Below the pieces are notes generated by a model. The model was not told the origin of the DNA and searched no databases. It was given only the letters and a program-made list of their open reading frames with translations. The translations under genes were made by a program, and so were the position numbers. From Brassica napus (Eukaryota; Streptophyta; Magnoliopsida; Brassicales; Brassicaceae), in contig NC_063439.1 in assembly GCF_020379485.1 (NCBI RefSeq), positions 23,498,098-23,562,097 on the forward strand: a stretch of DNA of 64,000 nucleotides, written 5' to 3'. Of the stretch, positions 40,101-49,218 are shown in pieces. The stretch's first letter is position 1; every line of letters begins with the position of its first letter.

Positions 40101-42743
40101 GTATGTTTTGCTACATTACTTAATTAAGCAAAGTAAAGTTTCAAACTTTGGATGAAAGAAAGATAACTGAAAGCAAGTCGACAGTCACCTGAGTGGAGCT
40201 AAGATCAAAACTATTAGAATATGTATAGTTGGTTTGTGGTTTGGTTAGTGAGAACCGGTATAAACCGGATGTGTATATAAACACTTGTATCTTCTTCATT
40301 TACGATTAACAGAAACAATTATAATTTCCAGATTCTCTTGTGTTCATCTTCCTCACGAGAGCTTTGGTTTCTGTTCAACATCAAACTTCAATTCCTCTAA
40401 TATGGTATCAGAGCCAATCTGATCCTCTTCCGCTTGATTTCGATTCACTGTTCATCATCATCTTCATCACATCACGTTCTGGTTCATATTTTGTTTTCTT
40501 GAATCGAGCTTGATCTCATCGATTTGAGCTCGGATTGTTTCGTTTCTAAGCTTCATCTCTCCGATTCAGGCTGATATCACTGATTCTCAGCTCAATCTCC
40601 CTGATTCGAGTTACTTTAGAATCGTTCTTTATCCGTTCGAGCTTCGTTTTCTTCCGATCGCGTCTTCTTGTTTCCGATCAGTGGTGATCGTGCTTCCGTA
40701 TCCAATCGATTGACGATCGATTGTGTTTCTCCATCGGCGGAGTTCGTTGCGAGTTCATTGTGCGGCGGAGTTCGTTTTGCGGTGGAGTTCTGCGGCTTTG
40801 TTCTGCTGTTTACGCCTTTGTGCGATTCCGATCAGAGTTGATCGAGTTTCTTTCGGTCAGTGTTGATCGTATTTGCGGCTTCGTTCCGCTTGCCTTTGTG
40901 CGACTTATTCCGATCAGAGTTGATCGCGTTTTCTTTTGGATCAGAGTTCGTCTGTGATTCTTGTTCAGCTTTCTTGTCAAGCTGGATTCTCTTGCAGTTA
41001 CATTCTCTGCTTGTTGATCAACGGATCTGTTTCTTCAAGGCAATTCATCATCATTTCATATCGTCTTTGACGTCAGCATCTCCGTTTGATTCAATGGCTT
41101 CTGCTTATCCTCCAACACTGGTTCAAACTTGTTCTTTAGCTAAGTCATTCCTATCAGCTTTCCTTTGTGAAGCAACCTCAAAGATCAAGTGTGAGTTCAG
41201 AAATGGTTCTCTATGCAGACCACCAGAGAGTTACTTCACCTATTGTTCTTGGTGTAGCTTCTCTGAACTGGTCAGTGTTTGGTTAACACACTCAGTTTCT
41301 AGGCATCTAGGTTCTGGAACTGTCTATTGGTGTGTTGCTAATAAACTGCAGAAGGTTTCAGAAGATAAGTTTAAGCATCAGCATCTTTGTCGACAGGGGG
41401 AGAAACGTTTGGCGTGTGAAGTAGATGTACTGGTGTTGATGATCTACAGAGGATTGCAAGTGATAGCTCCTCTTGCTCATGGTTCGTTTATCACCTTCTA
41501 TGCCATTGAAGCTGCTGCACTGGTTCAACATTTAAGCTCCTCGTTTCGTTTGATATCACTTGATCAACATGCTTATGCAACAATTGATTTCTGGCTGAAG
41601 TATATCACGATGGTTGTTGGTTTCAAGACTTCGAGTACGCTCTACGTGACGTTGTTCAGTGTTGCTGAGAGTTTGATTTTGTTGTGTGGTTCATACATTT
41701 GGCGTGATGTGGTTTGTGCTGATGTGGTTTACTTTCTGGGTACAAGACATGAACTTCAAGAGTTTGACAGATTGCTACAAAAGATGGAGATAATGTCTGA
41801 GACAAGCTATTTCTTATTGAGTGGAGGTCTCATGTCTGCTGCTTCTCGCTATCACAAGCTCATTAAGCTACTTATTACTTTGCAAATGCAGAGATCTTCC
41901 ACTGGTCTTGTATTGAAACAGCTGAAGCATTATATGCTTGCATCTCCTGTTTTACATCTCTCTGCTGCTTCAGGTTTTCTGCATTTTCTCAAGACTGATT
42001 CAAGATTTGTCTCAGCCTATTGGCTATCTATGCAGCAAGATGTGGTTTGTAGAAGACCAGACGAAGCTGAATATACTTCATTGGCTATTGCTTCTTGGGA
42101 ATGGGATTGGTTCAGCTATCTTCTACTTTCTGTTGTTCTGTTCAGTGGCAGTCAAGCAGCCTTGATCCTTCATGATCTGCAATGGAAACAGAGTTTTCCA
42201 TCACTCTCTCTACAAGGACTGAACCGAGCCTTTGCTTCTACTGATCATATTAATGTGGCAGGTTCTGGTTGGTTCAAGTTTATACTTGATCTCCTTTATT
42301 GTTCTCTACCAAGACCACCAGAAATTCCCCTATTCACATGGTTTTCAAGTCCAAGATGCAAGTTCCTTACATCTTGAGGGGGAGTATTAGAATATGTATA
42401 GTTGGTTTGTGGTTTGGTTAGTGAGAACCGGTATAAACCGGATGTGTATATAAACACTTGTATCTTCTTCATTTACGATTAACAGAAACAATTATAATTT
42501 CCAGATTCTCTTGTGTTCATCTTCCTCACGAGAGCTTTGGTTTCTGTTCAACATCAAACTTCAATTCCTCTAATAAAAACTGAAACCATCAGCCGATTCA
42601 GATTCCTGAAACCGAAGTTCCGTGACTTCGTTAACGCAGGAGAACGTAGCTACAACAGGGGAGGAAGAAAGAGATGAGGAAGAAGGGGAGGTGAGATCAG
42701 TGAGGGAAGCTAAAGTGAACTCCTTCTGCTTAAGCTTATCCAT
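37144..42743 (-). CDS. PRMT4A: Protein arginine methyltransferase PRMT4A-like, exon 1 split by an LTR element
   Basis: A CARM1/PRMT4-type enzyme that makes asymmetric dimethylarginine on histone H3 and other nuclear proteins; in Arabidopsis PRMT4A/B act in flowering control. The start MDKLKQKEFTLASLTDL at 42743 begins exon 1, which reads 56 codons to DGFSF and then meets a 2,364-bp LTR element at 40212-42575. Exon 1 resumes at 40211 as DLSSTQ and ends at a GT donor at 40188. All later exons look intact: LFKLGPLQFVCVSDK (about 39970-40015), the Rossmann motif VVVDVGAGSGILSMFAAL (39195-39250), VEASEMADYA, the double-E loop VLISEPM (about 38850), the THW-loop segment GAPTTHWYQ (37760-37790), and an acidic tail ending NANAQL with the stop at 37144-37146. 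Translation into the element stops after about one codon. The gene is probably null here, unless it starts downstream or the element is spliced out. It matches AT5G49020. Confidence 0.9.
40207..40211. repeat. Target-site duplication, left copy (AAAAC)
   Basis: The five bases AAAAC directly before the left LTR equal the five bases after the right LTR (42576-42580). Five-base duplications are normal for LTR retrotransposon integrase. The duplicated bases are PRMT4A exon 1 sequence. Confidence 0.9.
40212..40402 (+). repeat. Left LTR, 191 bp
   Basis: Runs from TATTAGAATATG to CCTCTAATA with a 7-base terminal inverted repeat (TATTAGA / TCTAATA). Contains a TATATAA box at 40274-40280 for element transcription. 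I find no difference from the right LTR. Confidence 0.93.
40403..40415 (+). other. Primer-binding site for initiator Met tRNA
   Basis: TGGTATCAGAGCC starts immediately after the left LTR. It is the standard plant Copia primer site, complementary to the 3' end of initiator methionine tRNA. Confidence 0.92.
40860..42377 (+). CDS. Long unknown ORF of the LTR element
   Basis: A 505-codon open frame; the likeliest start is the ATG at 41094 (MASAYPPTLVQTCSLAKSFL), giving 427 residues, because the sequence before it looks like an untranslated leader. The stop TGA at 42375-42377 overlaps the polypurine tract. Composition is rich in Leu, Ser, Cys and Trp, with no clear gag, protease, integrase or reverse-transcriptase motif. 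A stretch RRPDEAEYTSLAIASWEWDW faintly recalls the EAEY block of Copia RNase H, and TDHINVAGSGW could be a distorted version of the motif that follows it. So the frame may descend from rearranged pol sequence, or be non-coding sequence that happens to be open. A protein product is not shown. Confidence 0.45.
   Translation: MLIVFAASFRLPLCDLFRSELIAFSFGSEFVCDSCSAFLSSWILLQLHSLLVDQRICFFKAIHHHFISSLTSASPFDSMASAYPPTLVQTCSLAKSFLSAFLCEATSKIKCEFRNGSLCRPPESYFTYCSWCSFSELVSVWLTHSVSRHLGSGTVYWCVANKLQKVSEDKFKHQHLCRQGEKRLACEVDVLVLMIYRGLQVIAPLAHGSFITFYAIEAAALVQHLSSSFRLISLDQHAYATIDFWLKYITMVVGFKTSSTLYVTLFSVAESLILLCGSYIWRDVVCADVVYFLGTRHELQEFDRLLQKMEIMSETSYFLLSGGLMSAASRYHKLIKLLITLQMQRSSTGLVLKQLKHYMLASPVLHLSAASGFLHFLKTDSRFVSAYWLSMQQDVVCRRPDEAEYTSLAIASWEWDWFSYLLLSVVLFSGSQAALILHDLQWKQSFPSLSLQGLNRAFASTDHINVAGSGWFKFILDLLYCSLPRPPEIPLFTWFSSPRCKFLTS
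42376..42384 (+). other. Polypurine tract
   Basis: GAGGGGGAG directly precedes the right LTR and is the plus-strand priming site expected for a Copia-type element. It overlaps the stop codon of the long ORF. Confidence 0.9.
42385..42575 (+). repeat. Right LTR, 191 bp
   Basis: Same length and, by eye, same sequence as 40212-40402, including the TA...TA ends. Followed by the AAAAC duplication at 42576-42580. Confidence 0.93.
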
Positions 42744-43519
42744 GATTTGAGAGTACACTACGTGTATGTATAGATAAATCAAAGAGGGGAGCTTTCACGA
42801 GCTCCGAGGAAATACGAGAGGGAGACAGTATGGAGCGAGCTTGAGCCGACACAAGACCAAGAGAAACAGTACTGTATGGGGGTATTTTCGTAATTTAGTC
42901 GGATACTGGAGTCTGTTTTTGTATTTAAACCTTTTTTTTTTTGGTTTTCTGATATTATTACGTGGTAGACGTGCAATGGTCCATATTTGGGCTATCTAAT
43001 GAGATCCATTTGAATGTTGGGCCTAAAGTTTGAATACTTCTTACATGTTTTTTTTTTTGTCAGCTCTTCTTACATGTTTATCTTAGGAGATTAGAAATTA
43101 AATTTGATCTTAGATTATTATTATAAATGAGTTAGATGTACATACTTCTGTTAGATGTACATACTTCTGAATGATGGATTGATGATGATACGAAAAGAAT
43201 ATTGTTATCATGATGTGACATGTCATCAATAGAGGTTGATCATAGTGGGAAGCAATGGAGGAGGAATCACCAACAAGTTAACAAATGTGCTTTTGAGATT
43301 TGATTACAAGTGTCTGTGGTGGCAGATAACTAAGGCATTCACTAATAAGTCCTGTAACCACTAATCAGACAACTTTAATAGTAGAATAGTTGATTGTATA
43401 AAGCTAAATATATGAATTCAGAAAGTCAATAGAAACAATATGTTACATTTTGAGAGAAACTGTAATTTATAAAGAGCTATAATTATCTTTTCACTTGCTC
43501 CTCCATTGGGAGCTTAGCA
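42744..43519. other. Intergenic region with PRMT4A promoter
   Basis: Holds the PRMT4A leader and promoter, a poly(T)-edged micro-insertion (43037-43079) and a perfect 19-bp tandem repeat (43131-43149 and 43150-43168). No gene. Confidence 0.5.
43037..43079 (-). repeat. Poly(A) micro-insertion (minus) with 14-bp direct repeats
   Basis: CTTCTTACATGTTT at 43037-43050 and 43066-43079 flanks a 15-base insert, which on the minus strand is AGCTGAC plus A residues. Confidence 0.55.
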
Positions 43520-44010
43520 TCAATTATCTTCCTCATCAATGCAAGCTGAAATAGTTTGAACAAAGAAACAGTCTGTAATTTGAAAGAAGAAAGAAACATT
43601 TTCCTCTTAAAAGAGAAAATCCACAGATGAGTTTCTATTCTAAACTGATACCATTTCCCTAAGTTACTGTTACCAAAATCTCTTGGATGATTTCCATTTT
43701 AAGTTATATGTATATAGGAGCTGATCAAGTTTTACAACCTAGTTTCATCCGGAGACATATACAAAAGAGGAAAAATGATTGGAGAAGGTTTACCTCCGCA
43801 GCAGAAACAACAGAAGCAGCAAGAGAGAACCATGGCAAGATCTCCGCAGACAACATAAAACCAGCTACCAGATTGAATCTCAGGGTTAGATTCTAGGAGT
43901 TTCTGTTGATTGCTTTGACTATGCTGCCCGCTGCTGTTAGTCCTTTGATATTTCTTCTTGCTAGTGCTCTTGAAAGAGTTTCTAAGTTTCAATGATGGCC
44001 ACAGATGCAT
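43520..44010 (-). CDS. Small Cys-rich tail protein, AT5G49015-like
   Basis: Two minus-strand exons, 43794-44010 and 43520-43545, give about 80 residues. Exon 1 encodes MHLWPSLKLRNSFKSTSKKK, a Gln/Ser-rich middle and SGSWFYVVCGDLAMVLSCCF with a CCFCC run; exon 2 adds ACIDEEDN and the stop at 43520-43522. The Cys-rich near-terminal stretch could be palmitoylated or membrane-associated, which is only an inference. Its position between the SLD5 and PRMT4A genes fits the Arabidopsis expressed gene AT5G49015 (from memory). The start is not certain; upstream 5' UTR introns are possible. Confidence 0.55.
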
Positions 44011-45794
44011 TTTTATTCAAATGTTGACGAGGCTAAAGCAGTTTTTTTTGGGTTTTAACAAGAGGGAAAAGGCACACAATCTTAAGCTTTTATGCAACTA
44101 GACCCATTTGCTGTTGATCCAAACACACACACCTCACTCTCTTGTCCAAAGCCGGCAAGGATATCAACCTAACATAATAAGAAAGAAAGACACAGATTTG
44201 ATATTTCAAGACCAAAGAGAAACTAAGAAAAGGAGACTGATTCAAGCAAGAAACAAACTCTCATGTAAACTCAATAGATATATTCACCAATTTTTGCTAA
44301 CCTCACTGTCAAACAACACCAAACTCAAAAGACAATGACTTTTGCACACACACAAAAAAAAATCTATATTAAATAACCAGAGAAGATATTCATCTCAAAT
44401 CTCATGAGTGTCACTGTTTATCCTTTGAACTGCTACATCCCAACTGAATTGACAGACCCTAGGCTAAGACCCAAACTTGATCTACGCAAAGAAGCGCAAC
44501 AACACACAAGAAATCAAGATGCGAATAATTTCACAGAGATTAAAAGGTTACAAACTCACAGTCCACCACAGAGCAAGGTTGAAAGGCGAAGACTTTGCTG
44601 GGATCTCTCTCACCTCTATGCTCTCTATTCAAGACTCTGCAGTAAGCAACTAAACCTTTGTTCTTTTATTGGTCGGCAACACGCAACTTCTTAGATATTT
44701 TGATATTATTGTTAGGCTTTTTTTTTTAGATTGTTTTGTAATAACATTTTTAAATATATTTTCTTCTGATTTTATTGTTTTAAAATTTTGAAAGGTTACA
44801 GATTACAATCAAAGATTTGTGGTGCATAGCACGCCAACAAATACTTTGTTTTTTGAGCCTTCCGGTGTTGAACTCATTTCTACACTTCAGTTATGTTCGA
44901 CCGTGAAACAGGCTTTGAACTTGCATATCGTCACAACACCAACATCGAGTCTCCTAGCTGGGTCGCTTGGTGCATAAACCCTACAAGCAAAGTCAATCAA
45001 TTAATAGAACATGCAATATATTTTGACATCAGAAGATCCATGCAACTTTTGTGAAAGTTGTGAGCGTCACATCTAGCTTGACTTCACTTCATCGGTTGTT
45101 GCTCTGGAAAGGCATGGAGCAAGCACAAACAGATAATACATAACCACATAAAAACTGTTGCTGATTGCTGTTATAGCCTTCATCTCTAACGAGATCCTCT
45201 TCCTCAATGTAAGAGCCTCTTTGTCAACAAGATACTCTCCAGAATTTCTTAACATTGTATAATATTAATATATTTAAAATTAACTGTGAAAATTTAAACT
45301 AAAAAACGAACCAATTAGAATGAAGCACCTATAGCCAGTCTCTTAATTTGTTTTGAATTTTTCTACTTCAATAACAGTTTCTCCATTTTAGTGCCCCCCT
45401 AGTTTTTTCTATATATATATTTTTCATTATTGTAAGGATGAGATAATGGGTTAGATACCCGGATAAATGAATAATCACCATAAAGCACCAGATTACAATC
45501 ATAGAAAGACCCATTAAAAGGTGAAACTAGGTAACTAGTAGTTAATTATGACTGAATCCTTACCTTTGGGACCAAAAGTGAATTAGTTTAGTTATGATTA
45601 TCACCACCTAGCTATGCTAGGAACAACAAGGAATGCTAAGTCTCTACCATGCCATTTAGGAAACTCAAAACAATATAGAAATTCACTATACAACTCAAGA
45701 TCATAGAGCAAGAACAATGGTAGCACCCCAGCTAATGCTTATACTATGGAAAGAGTTCTGAGCGGAAATGAATTGTAACTTGTAGCTTTTGAGC
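44011..45794. other. Intergenic region with unassigned open stretches
   Basis: No intact gene can be named. On the minus strand, 45073-45255 is open (EALTLRKRISLEMKAITAIS) and a separate piece at about 44890-44985 reads RVYAPSDPARRLDVGVVTIC followed by KFKACFTVEHN and a stop after a plausible acceptor. These may be exons of a decayed or small unknown gene. Confidence 0.35.
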
Positions 45795-46972
45795 TCAGAT
45801 CAAGTCCATCTTCCCAGATTCGATTGCTCCTTTTACAATCTTGTAACGTATGAAGTAGAGATCACCACGGTACATCTCCTCAGTCTGGGTGCTCTCTCCT
45901 CTGCCAGAAAAAAAAAGAGAGCAAACCAGCTAAGATTACAAGAAAGGTTATGTATGGAAAAAATGATGTTAAGGAGTTCTCACTCTTCGTATAGATTGAG
46001 AGTGAAATGGCTCTTGCTTCTACAAGCAACAAAGGTGTCCAAATGCGGCTCCGGCACTGGTAATCAAAACAAAACACAATCTTAGACATCCTAACACAAC
46101 TGTAAGGACAATCTAAACCAACTGAGATTCTAAAATTTGAGAGATGGAACATGAGGTTTTAAGTAGGTACCCATATCATCCACTTCACTTATAAGAGATT
46201 GCTTGAGAACCGACTGATAGTTCTCAGGCAACTTACGCAGTACGCTCTCTTCGAAATGCTTTGCCAAATCATCAGCACACCTACAACCATTCATACATGT
46301 CTTACAACACCAGCTAAATTAACATAAAATCAGATAATTTTTTATTTTTTTAAAAAAAAACCTTCTAGCAAACACTTTCTCTTGCTCAGAAAGGCGACTT
46401 TCAGCTTCCTCTGACTTGAGGCTGTGGAACATAAACTTCTCTATCTGAAGACATAACAAGAAAGTTTATTAAGCAACATTTTCTTTATAATAAACACTTA
46501 AGAAAACTTTAACTAACTCATACAGTTAATCTGACATTCATGAAATATAGACACTGAGGAGGAAATCAACCAAAAGAACACACCTTGAGAAGCCTGACCC
46601 TAAGATACGATCTCAGTAGAAACTGGGTTCTGTCCAAATCCATCTGATAAAGCGATACAACCAAAGGGTCGATACCATTTTCCACATAAGCTTCAATATT
46701 CTCTTCCTGTAGTCACAAAATTGCAATAAAAGACTCAAACTTTACAAGATTTGCGATACAATTAAGGAAGACCCAATAGAAAAGATTGGGGCTTTTAGAC
46801 AAATTACCACTAATTCAATCTGCCCTTTGGCTCTTTCGACGAGATCACCTTCGTACGGTAGAATCTCCGGCGCCGCCTTCTCGTTACGCCACGCCCTCTT
46901 CAAGAGCTCGACGTCTGAGGTAGAGGACAGTGATTCGAAATCAGCCGATCCCATATCCGAACTCGACGCCAT
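45795..46972 (-). CDS. SLD5: GINS complex subunit SLD5
   Basis: SLD5 is one of four GINS subunits; GINS with CDC45 and MCM2-7 forms the replicative helicase at forks. Six minus-strand exons: MASSSDMGSADFESLSSTSD at 46972 with the family segment LLKRAWRNEKAAPEILPYEG; then IEAYVENGIDPLVVSLYQMD with LDRTQFLLRSYLRVRLLKIE (the conserved Sld5 A-domain helix); LKSEEAESRLSEQEKVFARR; CADDLAKHFEESVLRKLPEN; PEPHLDTFVACRSKSHFTLN; and a B-domain end MYRGDLYFIRYKIVKGAIES closing GKMDLI, stop at 45795-45797. The total is about 220 residues, the usual length. Matches AT5G49010 by place. Confidence 0.93.
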
Positions 46973-48891
46973 TTGATCGGTCTTCCCCTCTTTCTCTCTA
47001 CTGATAATCCCTCTGAAAAGTTTCAGTTTCAGTTTCAGATGGCGTCAAGCTGAATGAATCGAGCGGTAACATAAACATACGACCGTGGATTCGGCGCCAA
47101 ACTTAAGGGCTCGTGTTGGGCCTTAAGGTGATAATGAGCTTAGCCCATACAGTATTTGAGTGTCCAATACTGTGACCACGAGAACATTTAGAAAAAAAAC
47201 TTTGAAATATTAAGAAAACTATGTGTCTCTATAATTTGTTAAATGGAAATTTTACAAACCAAAAGATGTTTATGAAAATTTGCATACAAACAATGTAGAG
47301 TTCCACAAGTCCACTAGTTGATCCATTTGTCATGACTCGCATGAGGATTTCAGTCAATGACCACCACAAAGTCACAAACTTATAAGAGTCCACCTTAAGG
47401 TCCTTAACTTGTGATTTGTGAGCCTAGATTTTTTTAAAAATCAATGTCTCATTTTTAAATTAAACTGTATACAAATGTTAGTACCATTGGGCATATTTGA
47501 TTTTTAAAACTTGAGAATTTTCTTACTAATTGAAGTTGCAGAAAAATCATGTGTAGACTTTTCAAACTTAGAAATATATTTGTGTATTATCAACGTGACG
47601 TATGTGGATGAACGTACCATGCCGTCTTCAAAAGGTGAAGAAGACCAGCACAAAAAACGTTGCAGAGGGATTTTTATTTAATTCGTGAAGCATGCATGCG
47701 TTCCTTAGAAATTAGAACCGTCAAAACTGATCTACCGCATGACTCGTTGACTCCACTGTCCACAATGAGGTCTGAGAACACAACTGAATCTTTTTTGTCT
47801 TAATTGATACGTAAGAGCAAGAAAAGCAAGAGTAATATAATCATTTCCTATATGAACAGACACTACTTATGATAGATGATTTTTGAATTAAATTTGTGAC
47901 GATTAATTTCATAATCTTTCCATGATAGTTTGCCATGCTAGACTATGAATAACTTATTGACTATGTATTGAATTTGTTTCTATATTTTGTTTTATTTTTC
48001 TTCTACAAAAATCTTTCCATTTAATAGAATACTGTTCATGTACATTAAGCTTTATGTTATATTACAAAATTATATATGAAGTTGGGTTGATTTAACCCAT
48101 GTTCTAATGTATGGACCAATTTGAAGATGTATGACCCCCTTTGCCCATCCCTGTGAGATAAATATATTGAATTTCAAAATTTTCTTTTGTATACTTTTCT
48201 CCATTGTGACATTTTTTCCTTTTTGATATTTCAGCTTCTTCAATTTTATATGTAAATATACCCCAAGCACTTCGAAATGACTTGTCAGTCCAATAACGTG
48301 AAGGAATGCCCATGCTGATAATCTGATTCAGGAATGGCTTCACATCATTATTCACAAGCTAGGGGTCAAATGTGATAGATAGTATGTATTTGGTAAAGCT
48401 TTAGTTGTGTAAATCACTAACATACGTTTAAATAACTGCAATTCAAATGGCGGTTGAATCTTTCAACCATGGGACACACACATATTTGTTAAGTTATGAA
48501 GTATGATTAATCAGGTTAGTGTTATATATGGTTGATTTTTAATACCTATTGTTACATTTAACTAAGTTGCTTTACACATAATAACCAAATCATATTCTCT
48601 AAAAACAATTCGGGAGCAATACAATCCTAATCAAGTTACCAAAGTTGTCACATATATTTCAAAATGGCACATCATCTCATTTTTAACAAAATAAACATTG
48701 TGTCTCATTTTTTTTTTGTAAAAAAACGCTGTGGTAACAATATTTTCTGTCAGTTTCTCGATAATATAAAAAAAATACATTAATTGGCAGAAAAAGTAAC
48801 TGAGCTCGCTTTATATATATAAGCACGTCTTCTCTATCCTGATACCTCAAGAACGACTTCAATATATACTTCAAAAGATAAATACCTGGAG
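46973..48891. other. Intergenic region
   Basis: Promoter of SLD5 at the left and AT-rich spacer. The minus-strand frames at 48070-48355 are short and show no domain. A TATATATATAA box at 48812-48822 belongs to the following gene. Confidence 0.45.
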
Positions 48892-49218
48892 ATGTCGGGA
48901 GTGTGGGTGTTCAAGAATGGCGTCATTCGGCTAGTGGAGAATCCCGGAGCTGATGAGACGAACACTGTGAAGGCAAAGCGAAAGGTTCTGGTATACACTC
49001 CAAGCAACGAGGTCATAACCTCTTACTCACATCTCCAGCGACATCTATACGCACTTGGCTGGGAACGTTACTACGGGGAGCCTAATCTCCTTCAGTTCCA
49101 CAAAGCATCCACCGTTCATCTCATCTCACTCCCTACTGATTTCTCCAGGTTTAAGACGATGCACATGTACGATATCGTCGTCAAGAACCGCAATATGTTC
49201 CAAGTAAGGGATATGTAG
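48892..49218 (+). CDS. FLOWERING PROMOTING FACTOR 1-like protein
   Basis: A single-exon gene of 108 residues beginning [20 protein letters not shown], the FPF1 family signature. It continues through [48 protein letters not shown] and ends [18 protein letters not shown], so the whole family core is present. FPF1-like proteins are small plant proteins that promote flowering and elongation, linked to gibberellin responses; the biochemical role is not known. A strong TATA box lies about 70 bases upstream. I recall no FPF1-like gene at this place in Arabidopsis, where F-box/kelch genes lie, so this copy may have moved here. Confidence 0.93.
   Translation: MSGVWVFKNGVIRLVENPGADETNTVKAKRKVLVYTPSNEVITSYSHLQRHLYALGWERYYGEPNLLQFHKASTVHLISLPTDFSRFKTMHMYDIVVKNRNMFQVRDM

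Larger units (their letters stand above)
40212..42575 (+). mobile_element. Young non-autonomous LTR retrotransposon (Copia-like signals) in PRMT4A exon 1
   Basis: A complete 2,364-bp element: two 191-bp LTRs that I read as identical, a primer-binding site abutting the left LTR, a polypurine tract abutting the right LTR, and a 5-bp target duplication. The LTRs begin TATTAGA and end TCTAATA rather than TG...CA. The PBS matches initiator Met tRNA, and the GAGGGGGAG tract before an LTR starting with T-x-TTAGAATATG is the usual Copia arrangement. No gag zinc knuckle, protease, integrase or full reverse transcriptase is seen, so it needs another element's proteins to move. One long open frame fills the right two thirds. 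It lies opposite to the host gene. Confidence 0.93.

Noticed and set aside
43486..43545. Exon 2 of the small Cys-rich gene read as LALMRKIIDAKLPMEEQVKR
   Set aside because: That frame does not follow from exon 1 with the GT donor at 43793; the phase-correct reading ends ACIDEEDN. The alternative cannot be fully excluded without transcripts.
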